NCBI GenBank assembly: GCA_031761405.1
Contig: JASEVX010000036.1
Span: 1,268,130 to 1,332,129, forward strand
Origin: Serripes groenlandicus
Taxonomy: Eukaryota > Mollusca > Bivalvia > Cardiida > Cardiidae
Length of the DNA stretch: 64,000 nucleotides
Reading direction: 5' to 3'
Every line of letters begins with the position of its first letter. The stretch's first letter is position 1. Below the pieces are notes generated by a model that saw only the letters and a list, made by a program, of their open reading frames with translations, had not been told where the DNA came from and did no database searches. The position numbers and the translations under genes were made by a program. Positions 1 to 9,945 of this stretch are shown one piece after another.

Positions 1-178
1 GATATACACAAAAAAACACCCAGAGGTAACGGTGCGTTTGACGTGATACTAACACACTGTTTGATTGTTTCTAGCATGCAAGCAAAATTATTTTATGCAT
101 TTCGTGTGATAAAATTAAAGAGTATAAATAGAATTTTAAAAATGAAAGTAATGACTTTCACTCCTTGGCGTTCATTGT

Positions 179-408
179 TTAACCCTTTCCCCCATACGAC
201 AATTCTGCAGCAGACGACTTTGAACGTATTTTGTCAAAACATAGAAAATCTCCATAATTGAATGGATAACCTAAGACAAAAAGTGGAAAACATTGTGGCA
301 AAAGGAGAAATTGCACGTTTTGTGCAATTTCTTCTTTTGTCACTATGTTTTCAAAAAGCCGTCTGCTGCAGATGCGTCAGAAAGCGTCTATATGAGGGAA
401 AGGGTTAA
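179..408 (+). mobile_element. TTAA-1 MITE, complete copy
   Basis: The element spans 183-404 (222 bp) between TTAA at 179-182 and 405-408. Its ends are CCCTTTCCC and GGGAAAGGG. About 20 bp inside each end is a second inverted motif (GCAGCAGACGACTTT on the left, its complement near 353-372). An off-centre hairpin built on AAATTGCAC/GTGCAATTT lies near 308-330. There is no coding capacity. TTAA duplication with CCC-type ends is typical of piggyBac-like elements, and Kolobok also uses TTAA. I take this copy as the + orientation of the family. Confidence 0.85.
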
Positions 409-420
409 CTTAAAGACGGA

Positions 421-491
421 CTCGCTGTTTCAGGATAAATGGACTAGTAGTACTGGTGACTTACCTCACAACATGTCGTGGTGTAACTGAC
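421..491 (+). mobile_element. SINE tail fragment
   Basis: This carries the words CAGGATAAATGGAC and GTAGTACTGGT, as do the fuller SINE copies at 8021-8209 and, on the other strand, 17945-18237. Neither a tRNA-like head nor the terminal CACCAAACAATCAA tail is present. It sits between two TTAA elements. Confidence 0.5.
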
Positions 492-497
492 AAATGG

Positions 498-711
498 TTA
501 ACTCTTTCAGCGCCAAATTGTTTAAAGTAGACTTTCCATGTTCAAAATCGGGCGTCTCCATTTCTCATGAAATAAAAGTTAAAGGACTATTTTGATTCAT
601 AAAAGGCAAACAATGCTGATTTCAGGTGAGACAGCTCGTTACGAGCTGACTCACCAGAATCAGTATTGTTTGCAAAAACCCGAATATTTCCTTTGGCGCT
701 GAAAGAGTTAA
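498..711. mobile_element. TTAA-2 MITE, complete copy
   Basis: Element 502-707 (206 bp) lies between TTAA at 498-501 and 708-711. Its 16-bp ends, CTCTTTCAGCGCCAAA and TTTGGCGCTGAAAGAG, are perfect inverted repeats. An internal hairpin is centred on AGCTCGTTACGAGCT near 630-645. It differs in sequence from TTAA-1 but shares its plan: TTAA target, short ends and one off-centre hairpin. It is the only copy in the window. Its sharp ends suggest fairly recent insertion. Confidence 0.85.
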
Positions 712-1447
712 AGGTGGTATAAAACACCATGTACAAACAAACAAACAAACACAAGTATACACTGACAATATCAACCCGATCCTGACCTTCTTTGTTTCTT
801 CCGATATATGAGACCGTGCATGGGAAAAGGTTCAAGTTGGCTTTTATAAAGAGTATAGATCCAGATCAGCTAATTTATCCGCACGGTCTGATCTAGATCC
901 ACACTGTTCACATATTACTTACACACGCTTGATAGAAGATTTTATCAAATGACAATGCTTCAAGCCTGTATGCGATCTAATATACCCGTTACGTATATAC
1001 GGAATATTACGTTGCAGAAGCGATAAACGATATTTCTGTTAGTATATAATCTATGAAAAAAGTAACAAATATACAGATTCAATTTATTTTTTATTGGGAA
1101 AACATTTTTGTATTCGTGAAATCACATGACCAAATCACTATGAAAATGACGTCACGTCAGCGGTTTGACGGCATTGTTATACGGTTAACTGACGAAATTA
1201 AAATAGCTTTGGAAAACCCGATTTTCATTTTGTGTTTCGTCATGTGATAAAAAAAAATCTGACATTCGTTGTCAGATCCTATATATCATTATCAACTTGT
1301 GTAGATTCTGATAAGGTGGACAAGAACATCTGAATTAACAGTGTTTAGAAATGTCAACGTGTACATTTTCTCTGGTAAGGGCTACTGGCTCATTTTTGAG
1401 TATTTTTGATAGTATAAACCCGATCGCCACCTTTGGGCTTTAAGATA
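712..1447. other. AT-rich DNA, no gene seen
   Basis: There is a short CAAA run near 735-752. No domain, RNA gene or repeat family was recognised, and the short open frames have no recognisable motifs. Confidence 0.5.
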
Positions 1448-1629
1448 TACAGTCGAACCTGTGCTAAAGACCACCTTTGTTTATTAATCCCCTGTCTTTA
1501 GCAACCACACTGTTAAATTTTCAATTACTCTTTTTCTGCATAATTGACCCTGTAATTAAAGACCACCTGTGAACAAAGACCAGATTGTTCTCTTCCCATG
1601 GGTGGTCTTTAAACACATGTTGGACTGTA
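1448..1629. mobile_element. pogo/Tigger-like MITE
   Basis: Element 1450-1627 (178 bp) begins CAGTCGAACCTGTG and ends CATGTTGGACTG, flanked by TA at 1448-1449 and 1628-1629. A second inverted motif, AAAGACCACC/GGGTGGTCTTT, lies inside each end. CAGT-type ends with a TA target are typical of the pogo/Tigger branch of Tc1/mariner elements. It has no transposase, so it is non-autonomous. Confidence 0.75.
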
Positions 1630-1960
1630 ATAGTATTGGGATGCACGTTCTCGTCCTATTCTGAAAATACAAGAACGCCATTATGAAAATATTAGCTCAA
1701 AAGACAGATTCAAGTCAATATAGCCGACTTATACCTGGGCCACTTAGTTGTCCCAGCTTATACTTATTAAAAAAACAGTTTTCTAATTTTACAATTTTTT
1801 TTAAACGGTGTTGCCTTTTGCAAATGTCTTGATTTATTTTAAAGAAATGCAATCCTAACAGCTTTGACGATTTTTTAACATTTTCACCTTTTTGTGATTT
1901 TGATTTTTGTTTTCAAAGTGAACCGTTTGCTTTGAATGAGAACTTGAGAGCCACCTTCTT
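1630..1960. other. AT-rich DNA, no gene seen
   Basis: Nothing recognised apart from A and T runs near 1790-1805. Confidence 0.5.
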
Positions 1961-2190
1961 TTAACCCTTTCCCTCATATAGACGCTTTCTGACGCCTCTG
2001 CAGCAGACGGCTTTTTGAAAACATAGTGACAAAAGAAGAAATTGCACAAAACGTGCAATTTCTTCTTTTGCCACAATGTTTTCCACTTTTTGTCATAGGT
2101 TATCTTTTCAATTATGGAGATTTTCTATGTTTTGACAAAATATGTTCAAAGTCGTCTGCTGCAGAATTGTAGTATGAGGGAAAGGGTTAA
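1961..2190 (-). mobile_element. TTAA-1 MITE, complete copy
   Basis: Element 1965-2186 (222 bp) between TTAA at 1961-1964 and 2187-2190, inverted relative to the copy at 183-404 and of the same length. The long hairpin near 2025-2080 pairs ACAAAAGAAGAAATTGCAC with its near complement. It closely matches the copies at 183-404 and 45397-45619, which suggests a young subfamily. Confidence 0.85.
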
Positions 2191-2337
2191 TCCCCAGTTG
2201 TATCTGCAAAAAAATCACTATCAATAATGAAGCTAAGTTGAAAACATCGGCAGATTCTCCCCCTTTCTCACAATGATTCAAAGGTCATCTGATGCAGAAT
2301 AATTATGTTATATAGGGAGTGGATTCGATTGATGTTC

Positions 2338-2603
2338 ATATATGAGCCGCTCCATGAGAAAACCAACATTATAGACTCTGCGTAAAGTATCGACCCGGAT
2401 CAGCCTGCGCCTAACCCTGACAGACACTTTTTGCCTCCTGTGGATTTTCTGTTTCAGAAATCTTTGCTCCATACAACTATCCCCATCGAGACGGAATGTG
2501 TCGGCCCGGACATTAGCCTAGGCGGACAGAGCAGACTGATCTGGATCGATAAATTACGCAGATACCATAATATTTGTTTTCTAGTGGAACGGCTCATATA
2601 TAT
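2338..2603. mobile_element. ATGAGCCG foldback element, copy 1
   Basis: The left arm (ATATGAGCCG, then GAGAAAACCAAC, CTCTGCGTAAAGTATCGA and GATCAGCC) is repeated in inverted order on the right (CTGATC, ATCGATAAATTACGCAGA, ending CGGCTCATATAT). Arms are about 70-80 bp around a core containing TCCTGTGGATTTTCTGTTTC. Related copies lie at 14668-14922 and 15574-15829. There is no coding capacity. A DNA foldback element is most likely, but no clear target duplication is visible. Confidence 0.7.
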
Positions 2604-2608
2604 ATACC

Positions 2609-2670
2609 TTAACCCTTTCCCACATACAACACACTTCTAGCAGACGACAATGAAAACATATATAAATCAA
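2609..2670 (+). mobile_element. TTAA-1 MITE, left end only
   Basis: TTAA at 2609-2612, then CCCTTTCCCACATACAACA and a degraded GCAGACGAC motif. Similarity fades after about 2670 and no right end is found. Confidence 0.6.
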
Positions 2671-2814
2671 AGCGCTGATAGCACTGATGAGCGAAGTACC
2701 TTCATTGATGTTGACGCTGTAACTGTGAAAACCAGCATGACAATAAGTATAAGACCTGTCTTAGGTTAAACACATAAGAAACAAATGAATTCTGTGTTAC
2801 AAAAAAAAAATCCT

Positions 2815-3031
2815 TTAACACTTTCCCTCATACGGCAATTCTGTAGCAGACGACTTTGAACATATTTTTTACAAAAAATGGAAAATCTCTATATTTGAAT
2901 GGAAAACATAAGACTAAAAGTTGAAATCAGAGTGTCAAAAGGAGAAATTGCACGTGTTGTGCAATTTCTCCCTTTGTCACTATGTTTTCAAAAAGCCGTC
3001 TGCTGTAGATGCGTCAGAAAGCGTCTATATG
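2815..3031 (+). mobile_element. TTAA-1 MITE lacking its right end
   Basis: TTAA at 2815-2818. The left end and hairpin (near 2940-2975) match the copy at 183-404, but the sequence leaves the family at GCGTCTATATGA, losing the last GGGAAAGGG-TTAA. Confidence 0.75.
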
Positions 3032-4040
3032 ACTAATTTGTGTGTGCAATGCAGATCCTGATCGGAATACGCAGATGCGCTAATTGACCTTAAAGAATAA
3101 TTTGAGTATCTGTCCATTCGCAGTAAATAATGCAATAACACTACCTTGGTATTATCATGGATAAGTGTATAGTTGTTGAAACAATTTGACTGTATACATG
3201 AATGTAACACATTTTACATCTTATTTGCATCAACATATATGGACTTACCCGTATTGTTGAAAGTGCTACTTTTGATACAAACAAAGGTTATGCAAAATAT
3301 TATATTATCCTTGTGTATGTTTATCCGAAAGACATTAATTAAACCTTAATTCAAAACAAAGATGAAAGGAATAAAGGAAGAGACCATTTATTCATGACCT
3401 GTATGACCGCTCTCTGAACTTATTGAGCGAGAATCAGTTATATGATCAAGATAGCAACAGGAGACCTCATAACCGTTTATGATATCTGATAGTTTTACAA
3501 CTTACTTACCATTTTTCTCTAAACCGAAATTAGAGGCCGGCAAGTGTTCTGCTTAATTTCCCCTAATACATGAACGCAGATAAGTGGCGGAAAATGGTAT
3601 AAGAATAGCTATAGAAAAGTGTGTGATATCTAGAATATTGAATTAATTTTCATGCTACAGGTTTGAGACATTGTGTAAAAGGGAGGAATAAGTCATTTTG
3701 AGTAATTGTTACATTTTATAGAAAAGTTTTCAAAATTCACCCGCTTAATTTGTGTCGTATTCTATCATGTAAAGGGTGAACACTGACAGTTCATTAATGA
3801 AAACGTTCGAAGCCTGCCATTTCAAAGTGATCCTCTGAGTTTATCAGTTTTCTGTGTATATACATTACAAGAGAAAGTTGATGCAACGCATCAATGTCGC
3901 CGGATATCCATAGTGCAGTTATGCATAACACTAACATTATAGTAGTTGAATAAACAGTTATCAACTGAGGGGCATATTGGAACATCAGGGGTGGGGTCAA
4001 GTGAAAATGTTTCATAACTTGCATTGTTTTGTCAACGAAG
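3032..4040. other. AT-rich DNA, no gene seen
   Basis: No repeat family or coding motif recognised; only short frames without motifs. Confidence 0.5.
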
Positions 4041-4043
4041 TGA

Positions 4044-4162
4044 ATGATAATTGAAGCCTTTCATTGTTTATGATAATTGAAGCCTTTCATTGTTTATGAT
4101 CAATCTCCATTCCAAAGTAGGTTGACCATACACACAACCAACTAATTATTGATCATAAACAG
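4044..4162. repeat. 26-bp direct duplication with adjacent hairpin
   Basis: GATAATTGAAGCCTTTCATT occurs twice in a row (4044-4100). The second copy runs into TGTTTATGATCAAT, which is complementary to ATTGATCATAAACA near 4148-4161, so a stem-loop of about 70 nt can form. This may be a small foldback element; no target duplication was identified. Confidence 0.55.
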
Positions 4163-5010
4163 TAATGGAAATGAGTAATCTTGCCAATCATTAGTCTTAG
4201 TATGTATACAGTGCTTTCATTAAGGAATAATTATAAGATTTTTGAATTCCACATACACTTTTCAAGATGTTTGTCAGAATATTTGAATTTTATTATTTTT
4301 CAATAAAACCACAAAACAGACAATTTAGGATTTGCATGCAATAGCACGTCATTTTACCTTTCCTTTTTTAAAGTCAACAGTGGACACCTTTGCAGCAATC
4401 TACTTTTAAAACAATGAGATAAGGGTTAAATCGCTGAAGACATGAGTTTTCTCTTTTTCTCAAAATGATATTAGCTTAGCATCCTAATTATATCATACTT
4501 TAACAAATGTTGAAATGTAGTCCAATATTTATAAATTAGACCACCTTCGAAATATAATATCAACTAAACAGTTAAATCTCATTGAAATTGTTGTATAATT
4601 TAAACTTAATTTCGAACATAAACTTAGCCCTACAACATGTTAATTTATTTTAATTCTTTCCTTTCTTTTTTATAATGAAAACAACAAACTACTCATGTTT
4701 TAAAATTATATTATGATGAGCGCCCTTGTGTCCATGATGCATAACAATATGCAGATCGGAAGCAATATGACTTTAGGGAATTAAATGACACATTTAAAAT
4801 TGTCAAGGACGAAATAATTTTGTACGAAAGACCCGATTATTTCTTATTCGCAGAGGTGTCGTTCTTGAAAAAAACTCTCTTTATTGGCAGAGAGTGTTCG
4901 TTCAAAGTCATTTTTCCATTAAAACCAGTTTTATCTCGGTTTGTTCCTTTCTTCATTTGTTTCGAACCAAATAAACATTTTAAATCACCTATAATTTACT
5001 ATTTGTAAGT
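4163..5010. other. AT-rich DNA, no gene seen
   Basis: A weak TTAA-1-like trace (ACACCTTTGCAGCAATCTAC, then AAGGGTTAA) lies near 4388-4430. Nothing else recognised. Confidence 0.45.
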
Positions 5011-5060
5011 GAGTGTAAAGAGCGGCTCTCTGCAAAGGAGATTGATCTACGCAGTTGGTA
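5011..5060. repeat. short match to the interior of the element at 57540
   Basis: GTGAGTGTAAAG and CTCTGC(A/G)AAGGAGATTG occur here and near 57808-57850, inside the TTAA-flanked element. This is probably a degraded piece of a related element. Confidence 0.35.
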
Positions 5061-5840
5061 TTCGCGAGTCACGCAGGTGCGCGTAAGTAAACAAATAAAA
5101 CTGCGACGTAAAGGTTTGTAGTTATCGACTTTTGATTACATGTATTGTAAAATAAAGTATACCAGTCTAGCTAATAGGGACTGTTTTGTCTTCGTAAATA
5201 AAACAAAAAAACATAAATGCGAGTCAAAATAAAGAAACTGAAAATACCTAAAACATCGGAATATTTATTTAATTTTAGATGTGTCATTACTTAGTGTTTT
5301 TAAACAAACACAATTGTAATATGTTCAAGACATCTAAATGTGTTTCTTTCTAATAATAATCCCCCCTCCCATGTGATTTCAGAAAACCTATTAAAAATAG
5401 AAGTCGCGGGCTTCTGCCCGGCGACTAATGATATTATGAAACGTTGTTTAAAGTGACTGGGTGACTAGTCTACAGTGTGATAATATTGAATGAAATTTGA
5501 CATTGTACATATTGATAACAATCTAGTCCACAGTGGAATTACTTTTTGAACTCATTCATGAGGAAGGCAGACTCGGGCAAAAAGGCGTGTCGAAAGTAGT
5601 GCGATGCGAATGAAAGCCAATCAAATGAAGTAATCAGCTTTTAATTGGATTTTCGAAAGCAGGCATGCTATGAGCTTTCGGATCGCTTCGCGACCCTTCG
5701 CTCAAAAATACACATGTATCTATAAATCAAAGTACAAATACTTAGACTTGCAAATGGTGTGGCAAAATTCGTCTGCTGCATACGCGTTAATGTAGTAGAA
5801 GCCTAATGAAAACCTCCACTTGAAACTCTTCAATTGTAAT
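5061..5840. other. no gene seen; small GC-rich hairpin
   Basis: AGTCGCGGGC and GCCCGGCGACT (5400-5427) form a short stem-loop that stands out from AT-rich DNA. A weak TTAA-1 trace (CGTCTGCTGC) lies near 5769. No coding signal. Confidence 0.4.
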
Positions 5841-5849
5841 GCCTTAGCC

Positions 5850-5940
5850 TATGTTGTTAAGCACAGGACTTCATCTCTTTTGAGGGTTTCAAGGTAGTGG
5901 TTCGAATCCCTTTAGAAGCACAACTCTTTTTTTTCTTTTT
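5850..5940 (+). repeat. tRNA-like sequence with B box, probable SINE head
   Basis: GGTTCGAATCC near 5900-5910 is a perfect pol III B box. TAGCCTATGTTG about 50 bp upstream is a poor A-box candidate, and a T run follows at 5928-5943. The T stem does not pair well and no acceptor stem is found, so a tRNA-derived SINE or degraded tRNA pseudogene is more likely than a working tRNA gene. Confidence 0.35.
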
Positions 5941-6848
5941 TTCTTCTTTGTTTTCATTAGCTAACACTTTTTACAGAAGTTCATATTGTACTTTAATTAA
6001 AAAGTAATTCAATACATTTCTATACATAAATATTAGCTTCTTTGAAGATTTTATTACTTGCAGTCACGGCTGAAATAGGTGGTTGGGAATTTCAAACTTT
6101 TTTAAATGAGACGGTAAAACATTTTGATTTTATGGCATAATGTTCCCAAAAGGTTAAAGTTAATTATTAATAAAGAACAGGTCATGAGTATTTCTAGAAC
6201 TTGTTGATTTTGCTTTTACACGTCGATGTTCCAATTTTACGCGGTCAAAACAGTATGTTAAAATTGTAATACCATATGGCTATTTCATTACAGTTTGATT
6301 ATATTTGTTGGTGATGTGATCAATAATGTATTATTTCTGAAAGCAAATATATTTCTTTTTTACTTTGATACCAAATTATTACCAAATTGTTGAAAAATAA
6401 ATGAAATATATGATTTTTCTTGTCTCCCGGGTGATGTCGTTTTTATCGAAAATTCTGAAAGTGGGGTAGGGTAATTAAAATTAAAATAAAATTGTTATTT
6501 GTGGGTAAATTTCTTTTAAATTTTGTTTTTGAATCCAGGAAATGATACACATTAAGAAATTATCAAGCTGATCATAGTTTGAAATGATGCCCATCCTACT
6601 ACCTTAAAATGCATCTGCAAGTGGTAAAGGATAATTATGGATCGCTCTTTGATGTAGATGTCATTGACGTTAGGCAGTTCCCACATTATACTTATTTTAT
6701 TCCGTGCTTGGCTATCAACCCTTTGTGTCAGGTCTCGTTCTAAGAATCTTTTTAATCTTTGGATCGTTTGTTCCTTTTTTAGAATCCTTTATCTTTGACG
6801 TCTTTGGAACGATATCATGCTGTTAATTCACGATCTATCAACACACAT
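5941..6848. other. AT-rich DNA, no gene seen
   Basis: No family or domain recognised. Confidence 0.5.
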
Positions 6849-7069
6849 TCAACCTTTCCCACAAGCAAGACATCTGTAGCAAACGGTGTTGAGCTTATCT
6901 AGGCAAAAGTATTGAAAAGCGCATTTTGCAATATTACATGTTTTAGAGCAGCGACAAATAGCTTGAAATTGCTCCTTGTTAACGTGTTTTCCTTTTGCAA
7001 ATTTTTGTTCTTCTGAAATTCATCTGCTGCAGATGTGTCACAATTTGTCTGCATGTGAGAAAAGGTGTT
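6849..7069 (+). mobile_element. TTAA-1 MITE, diverged copy
   Basis: Begins AACCTTTCCCACA and ends GTGAGAAAAGGTG. The inner motifs (TGTAGCAAACGG; CATCTGCTGCAGATG) are recognisable but mutated, and both flanking TTAA sites are lost. This is an older copy. Confidence 0.6.
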
Positions 7070-7094
7070 TAGTAATTACCCATATTAAGGCCGT

Positions 7095-7215
7095 TTAACC
7101 CTTTCCCTCATAAAACAAATATGCTGCAGACGACTTTGAGAACGTCTAAAGAAAAAGCACAGAAAATCCCTTTAAATGAAAGAACAATAATTGAATGGAG
7201 TTGAAAACATAGTGG
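7095..7215 (+). mobile_element. TTAA-1 MITE, left half
   Basis: TTAA at 7095-7098, then CCCTTTCCCTCATA and TGCTGCAGACGACTTTGAGA. The family match continues to TTGAAAACATAGTGGC, then stops at a junction with a SINE-like piece. Confidence 0.75.
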
Positions 7216-7345
7216 CCGAGTCTGGAAGTTGGAACTGGGCGTCCCGGCGGTCATGGTGGAGTGTCCTTAGGCAAGGCATATTTTCTAGCCCAGTACTGGT
7301 TTGTTAATCCAGGGATCATTTCGAATGTTTATATTGTTGTTGTCT
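7216..7345 (+). mobile_element. SINE fragment (second tail type)
   Basis: Contains GTCCTTAGGCAAGGCA, TTCTAGCCCAGTACTGG and TTGTTAATCCAGGG, matching the body of the SINE at 9725-9945. No box A or box B head remains. It abuts the truncated TTAA-1 copy, so one probably inserted into or recombined with the other. Confidence 0.55.
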
Positions 7346-7560
7346 ACATTGTCTACATTGTGATATCATTTTACTATCTAGTATATTTTAATTTGTTGAT
7401 GTGATGTAGTGAAAATCTTTGAATTTAAGAGTTTTAAGAATTTGACCTTGCACACACAAAGTAAAAGTGAGAATAGGGGGTATCAAGCTGGGCCGTGTTC
7501 TGACGGGTTGCTCCAAAGTGGTATCCACGTTTAACCGACACGTTATTTATAAGGTACCAC

Positions 7561-8020
7561 CTCGGTGGTGACCAGTGTTAGAGCGTACGCCTCGGGTGTG
7601 GGGTGTCTCGGTGGTGACTAGTGTTAGAGCGTACGCCCCGGGTGTGGGGTGTCTCGGTGGTGACCAGTGTTAGAGCGTACGCCCCGGGTGTGGGGTGTCT
7701 CGGTGGTGACCAGTGTTAGAGCGTACGCCCCGGGTGTGGGGTGTCTCGGTGGTGACCAGTGTTAGAGCGTACGCCCCGGGTGTGGGGTGTCTCGGTGGTG
7801 ACCAGTGTTAGAGCGTACGCCCCGGGTGTGGGGTGTCTCGGTGGTGACCAGTGTTAGAGCGTACGCCCCGGGTGTGGGGTGTCTCGGTGGTGACCAGTGT
7901 TAGAGCGTACGCCCCGGGTGTGGGGTGTCTCGGTGGTGACCAGTGTTAGAGCGTACGCCCCGGGTGTGGGGTGTCTCGGTGGTGACCAGTGTTAGAGCGT
8001 ACGCCCCGGGTGTGGGGTGT
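7561..8020 (+). repeat. 46-bp tandem array derived from a SINE tRNA-like head
   Basis: Ten head-to-tail copies of a 46-bp GC-rich unit begin at 7561, 7607, 7653, 7699, 7745, 7791, 7837, 7883, 7929 and 7975. Each holds CTCGGTGGTGACCAGTG and TTAGAGCGTACGCC, which look like the D-arm/A-box half of a tRNA. The copies are nearly identical. The array passes straight into a B box at 8021, so only the first half of the tRNA-like head was amplified. Confidence 0.8.
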
Positions 8021-8209
8021 CGTCGGTTCGACCCCCGGGCGGGTCATACAAACTACTTGGTAGTAATGGCTGCCCTCCTTGGTGCTCAGGGTTGTGGAGT
8101 TAACATTACGACTGACTGGCTGGTGTCAGGATAAATGGACCCGTAGTGCTGGTAACATACCCAGGGAACGATGTGATATAACTGAACAAGTGTTGACAGC
8201 GGCGTCAAA
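8021..8209 (+). mobile_element. tRNA-derived SINE, B box and body
   Basis: GGTTCGACCCCCGGGCGGG (from 8025) is a good pol III B box with T-arm. The body holds GGTTGTGGAGTTAACATTACG, ACTGACTGGCTGGTGTCAGG, ATAAATGGAC and ACATACCCAGGGAACG, also seen in inverted form at 17945-18237. The tail has GTTGACAGCGGCGTCAAACA and CCAAACAATCAATC. Such tails are common in bivalve SINEs. The A-box side is the 46-bp array just upstream. Confidence 0.75.
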
Positions 8210-8371
8210 CACCAAACAATCAATCTGTCTATGGTACATGGCATCAAACAATCAATCTGTCTATGGTACATGGCATCAAACAATCAATCTGTCTATGGTA
8301 CATGGCATCAAACAATCAATCTGTCTATGGTACATGGCATCAAACAATCAATCTGTCTATGGTACATGGCA
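8210..8371 (+). repeat. 32-bp tandem array at the SINE tail
   Basis: Five near-identical copies of a 32-bp unit made from CAAACAATCAATCTGTC and TATGGTACATGG. The array starts at the SINE tail motif, so both the head and the tail of this one SINE have become minisatellites. Open frames across it are an artefact of the repeat. Confidence 0.8.
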
Positions 8372-8381
8372 TCCCGCCGCT

Positions 8382-8595
8382 TTTACTCTTTCACTCATAC
8401 AGACACGTTATAATGCCTCTGCAGCGGACGACCCTGATAACAGGAGATATTGCTCAAAACGAGCAATTTCCTTTTACCATATATTGTTCAACCGTTTTCA
8501 GTAATTATACGTTTATTCATAGAGATTGTCCATGTTTTAGTCTGAAGATTTCAAAGTCTTCTTCTGCCGACTTGTTGTATGTGGGAAAATGTAAA
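8382..8595 (-). mobile_element. TTAA-1 MITE, diverged copy
   Basis: Inverted copy with degraded ends (TTTACTCTTTCACTCATAC; GTGGGAAAATGTAAA). The central hairpin ATTGCTCAAAACGAGCAAT lies near 8449-8467. Both flanking TTAA sites are mutated. Confidence 0.65.
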
Positions 8596-8609
8596 AGGGG
8601 CGTTTAAAG

Positions 8610-9360
8610 CTGACAGGTTAGGCTTTTCACTGCTAGCCACATTTATTTGATAGTCTATGATATAAAACAACCCTGAGACATAATCGCTGCACGTGTCCTA
8701 CATGTTTGTTACTTCCGGTCGGGTTTCTTTAATATATGAAACGTTAAATAGATAGAGTATTCATTTTCATTTCATTGGTTCTAAACGGATGTAATCTGTG
8801 CAATGTTGAATTATTTTCGTAGAACCTTTTGAAGCAGCTATAACAAGTGGGCCAGCCGAGTTAAATCCCTTACCATTGTCCAGAACCCCGTTTCTACCTG
8901 ACATTCTGACCAAGTCTAAAGGTATATTGTGTCGTCTGCAGATTCACCTGTCGTCTGTCCATGTGTGTAATGTTCTTATGTCATAGTAGTCTCATTGGGT
9001 GGTAAGTATTGAGGTTTTGACAAAATGTGAAATACGTGTCTGCTCGTGTGTTACTGTTAACTTATATTTAGAAAAAATAATCTCTTTTTTAAAAAAAAAA
9101 AAAAGTAAACCTTCCTTAAACCATTTATCTGATATAATATTTTTCGCTGGAGCAGATTGCTATTAAAAACGTGTTATAGTTCGAAAAAGAATGGAAGAAT
9201 ACTTTCATACAGAGTTAACAAAATTAAGATAATTTTCATTTTCAGCCGATGTTTTTGGAAGACTCAATCTGTTAGGATATTGAAAATGATGTTGGGAAAT
9301 CGAGATATTTTTCTTATTTAACAATTTTTCCTTTAACTGCATAGTTTTCTAGATAAACGC
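8610..9360. other. AT-rich DNA, no gene seen
   Basis: An A run lies near 9088-9106. No family or coding motif recognised. Confidence 0.5.
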
Positions 9361-9365
9361 AATCC

Positions 9366-9559
9366 TTAATCCTTTCCCACATATAGACGCTTTATGACGC
9401 CTCTGCAGCAGACGACTTTTGAAAACATTGTGACAAAAGAAGAAATTGCTCAAAACTGTTTATAGTAATTAAACCTTCATTTATAGAGAGTGTCCGTGTT
9501 TTTCCAAGATGTTTTTAAAGTCGTCTGCTGTAGATTTATTGTATGTGGGAAAGGGTTAA
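9366..9559 (-). mobile_element. TTAA-1 MITE with internal deletion
   Basis: Element 9370-9555 (186 bp) between TTAA at 9366-9369 and 9556-9559. The outer ends and inner CTCTGCAGCAGACGAC motif are clear. The central hairpin is half lost: GAAATTGCTCAAAAC has no partner, which explains the short length. Confidence 0.8.
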
Positions 9560-9724
9560 AAGGCAAGCACATTAATTGAGATTTTTATACCGTGTTTTTA
9601 TAGAGTATAACAGACCAAAATTAAATTCGCTTAAAAAGTTACCTTTTAAAGACTCAAAACGCAAACATTTGCACTCACAAAAGTATTAATAATACGGTTT
9701 TAATATTATTTTTCACTTAGGAAT

Positions 9725-9945
9725 CCTTCGTTGCTGAGTGGTTTGGAACCGAGTGTCGCGCGTTCAATCCCCAGTGGCAGCACGTCGGACATGATGGATT
9801 GTCCTTGATGGGCAAAGCACATTTCCTAGCCTAGTACTGGTTTGTTTACCCAGGGTTCATGAATAAGTGAACAGTCGCCGTGATAAAGCTAACATAATGT
9901 CGGAAACGGGGTAAAACCCGAATAAAATGAATCCAGTTGTTCTTC
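9725..9945 (+). mobile_element. tRNA-derived SINE (second tail type)
   Basis: The head contains GTTGCTGAGTGGTTTGG (A-box-like) and GCGTTCAATCCCC (B-box-like, near 9765). The body has GTCCTTGATGGGCAAAGCAC, TTCCTAGCCTAGTACTGG and TTTACCCAGGG, and the end has GGGGTAAAACCCGAATAAA. The body matches the fragment at 7216-7345. No target duplication was identified. Confidence 0.6.

Noticed and set aside
7943..8607. Proteins with repeated SICLWYMASNNQ-type peptides
   Set aside because: They arise from the 32-bp tandem array at a SINE tail and overlap in several frames.
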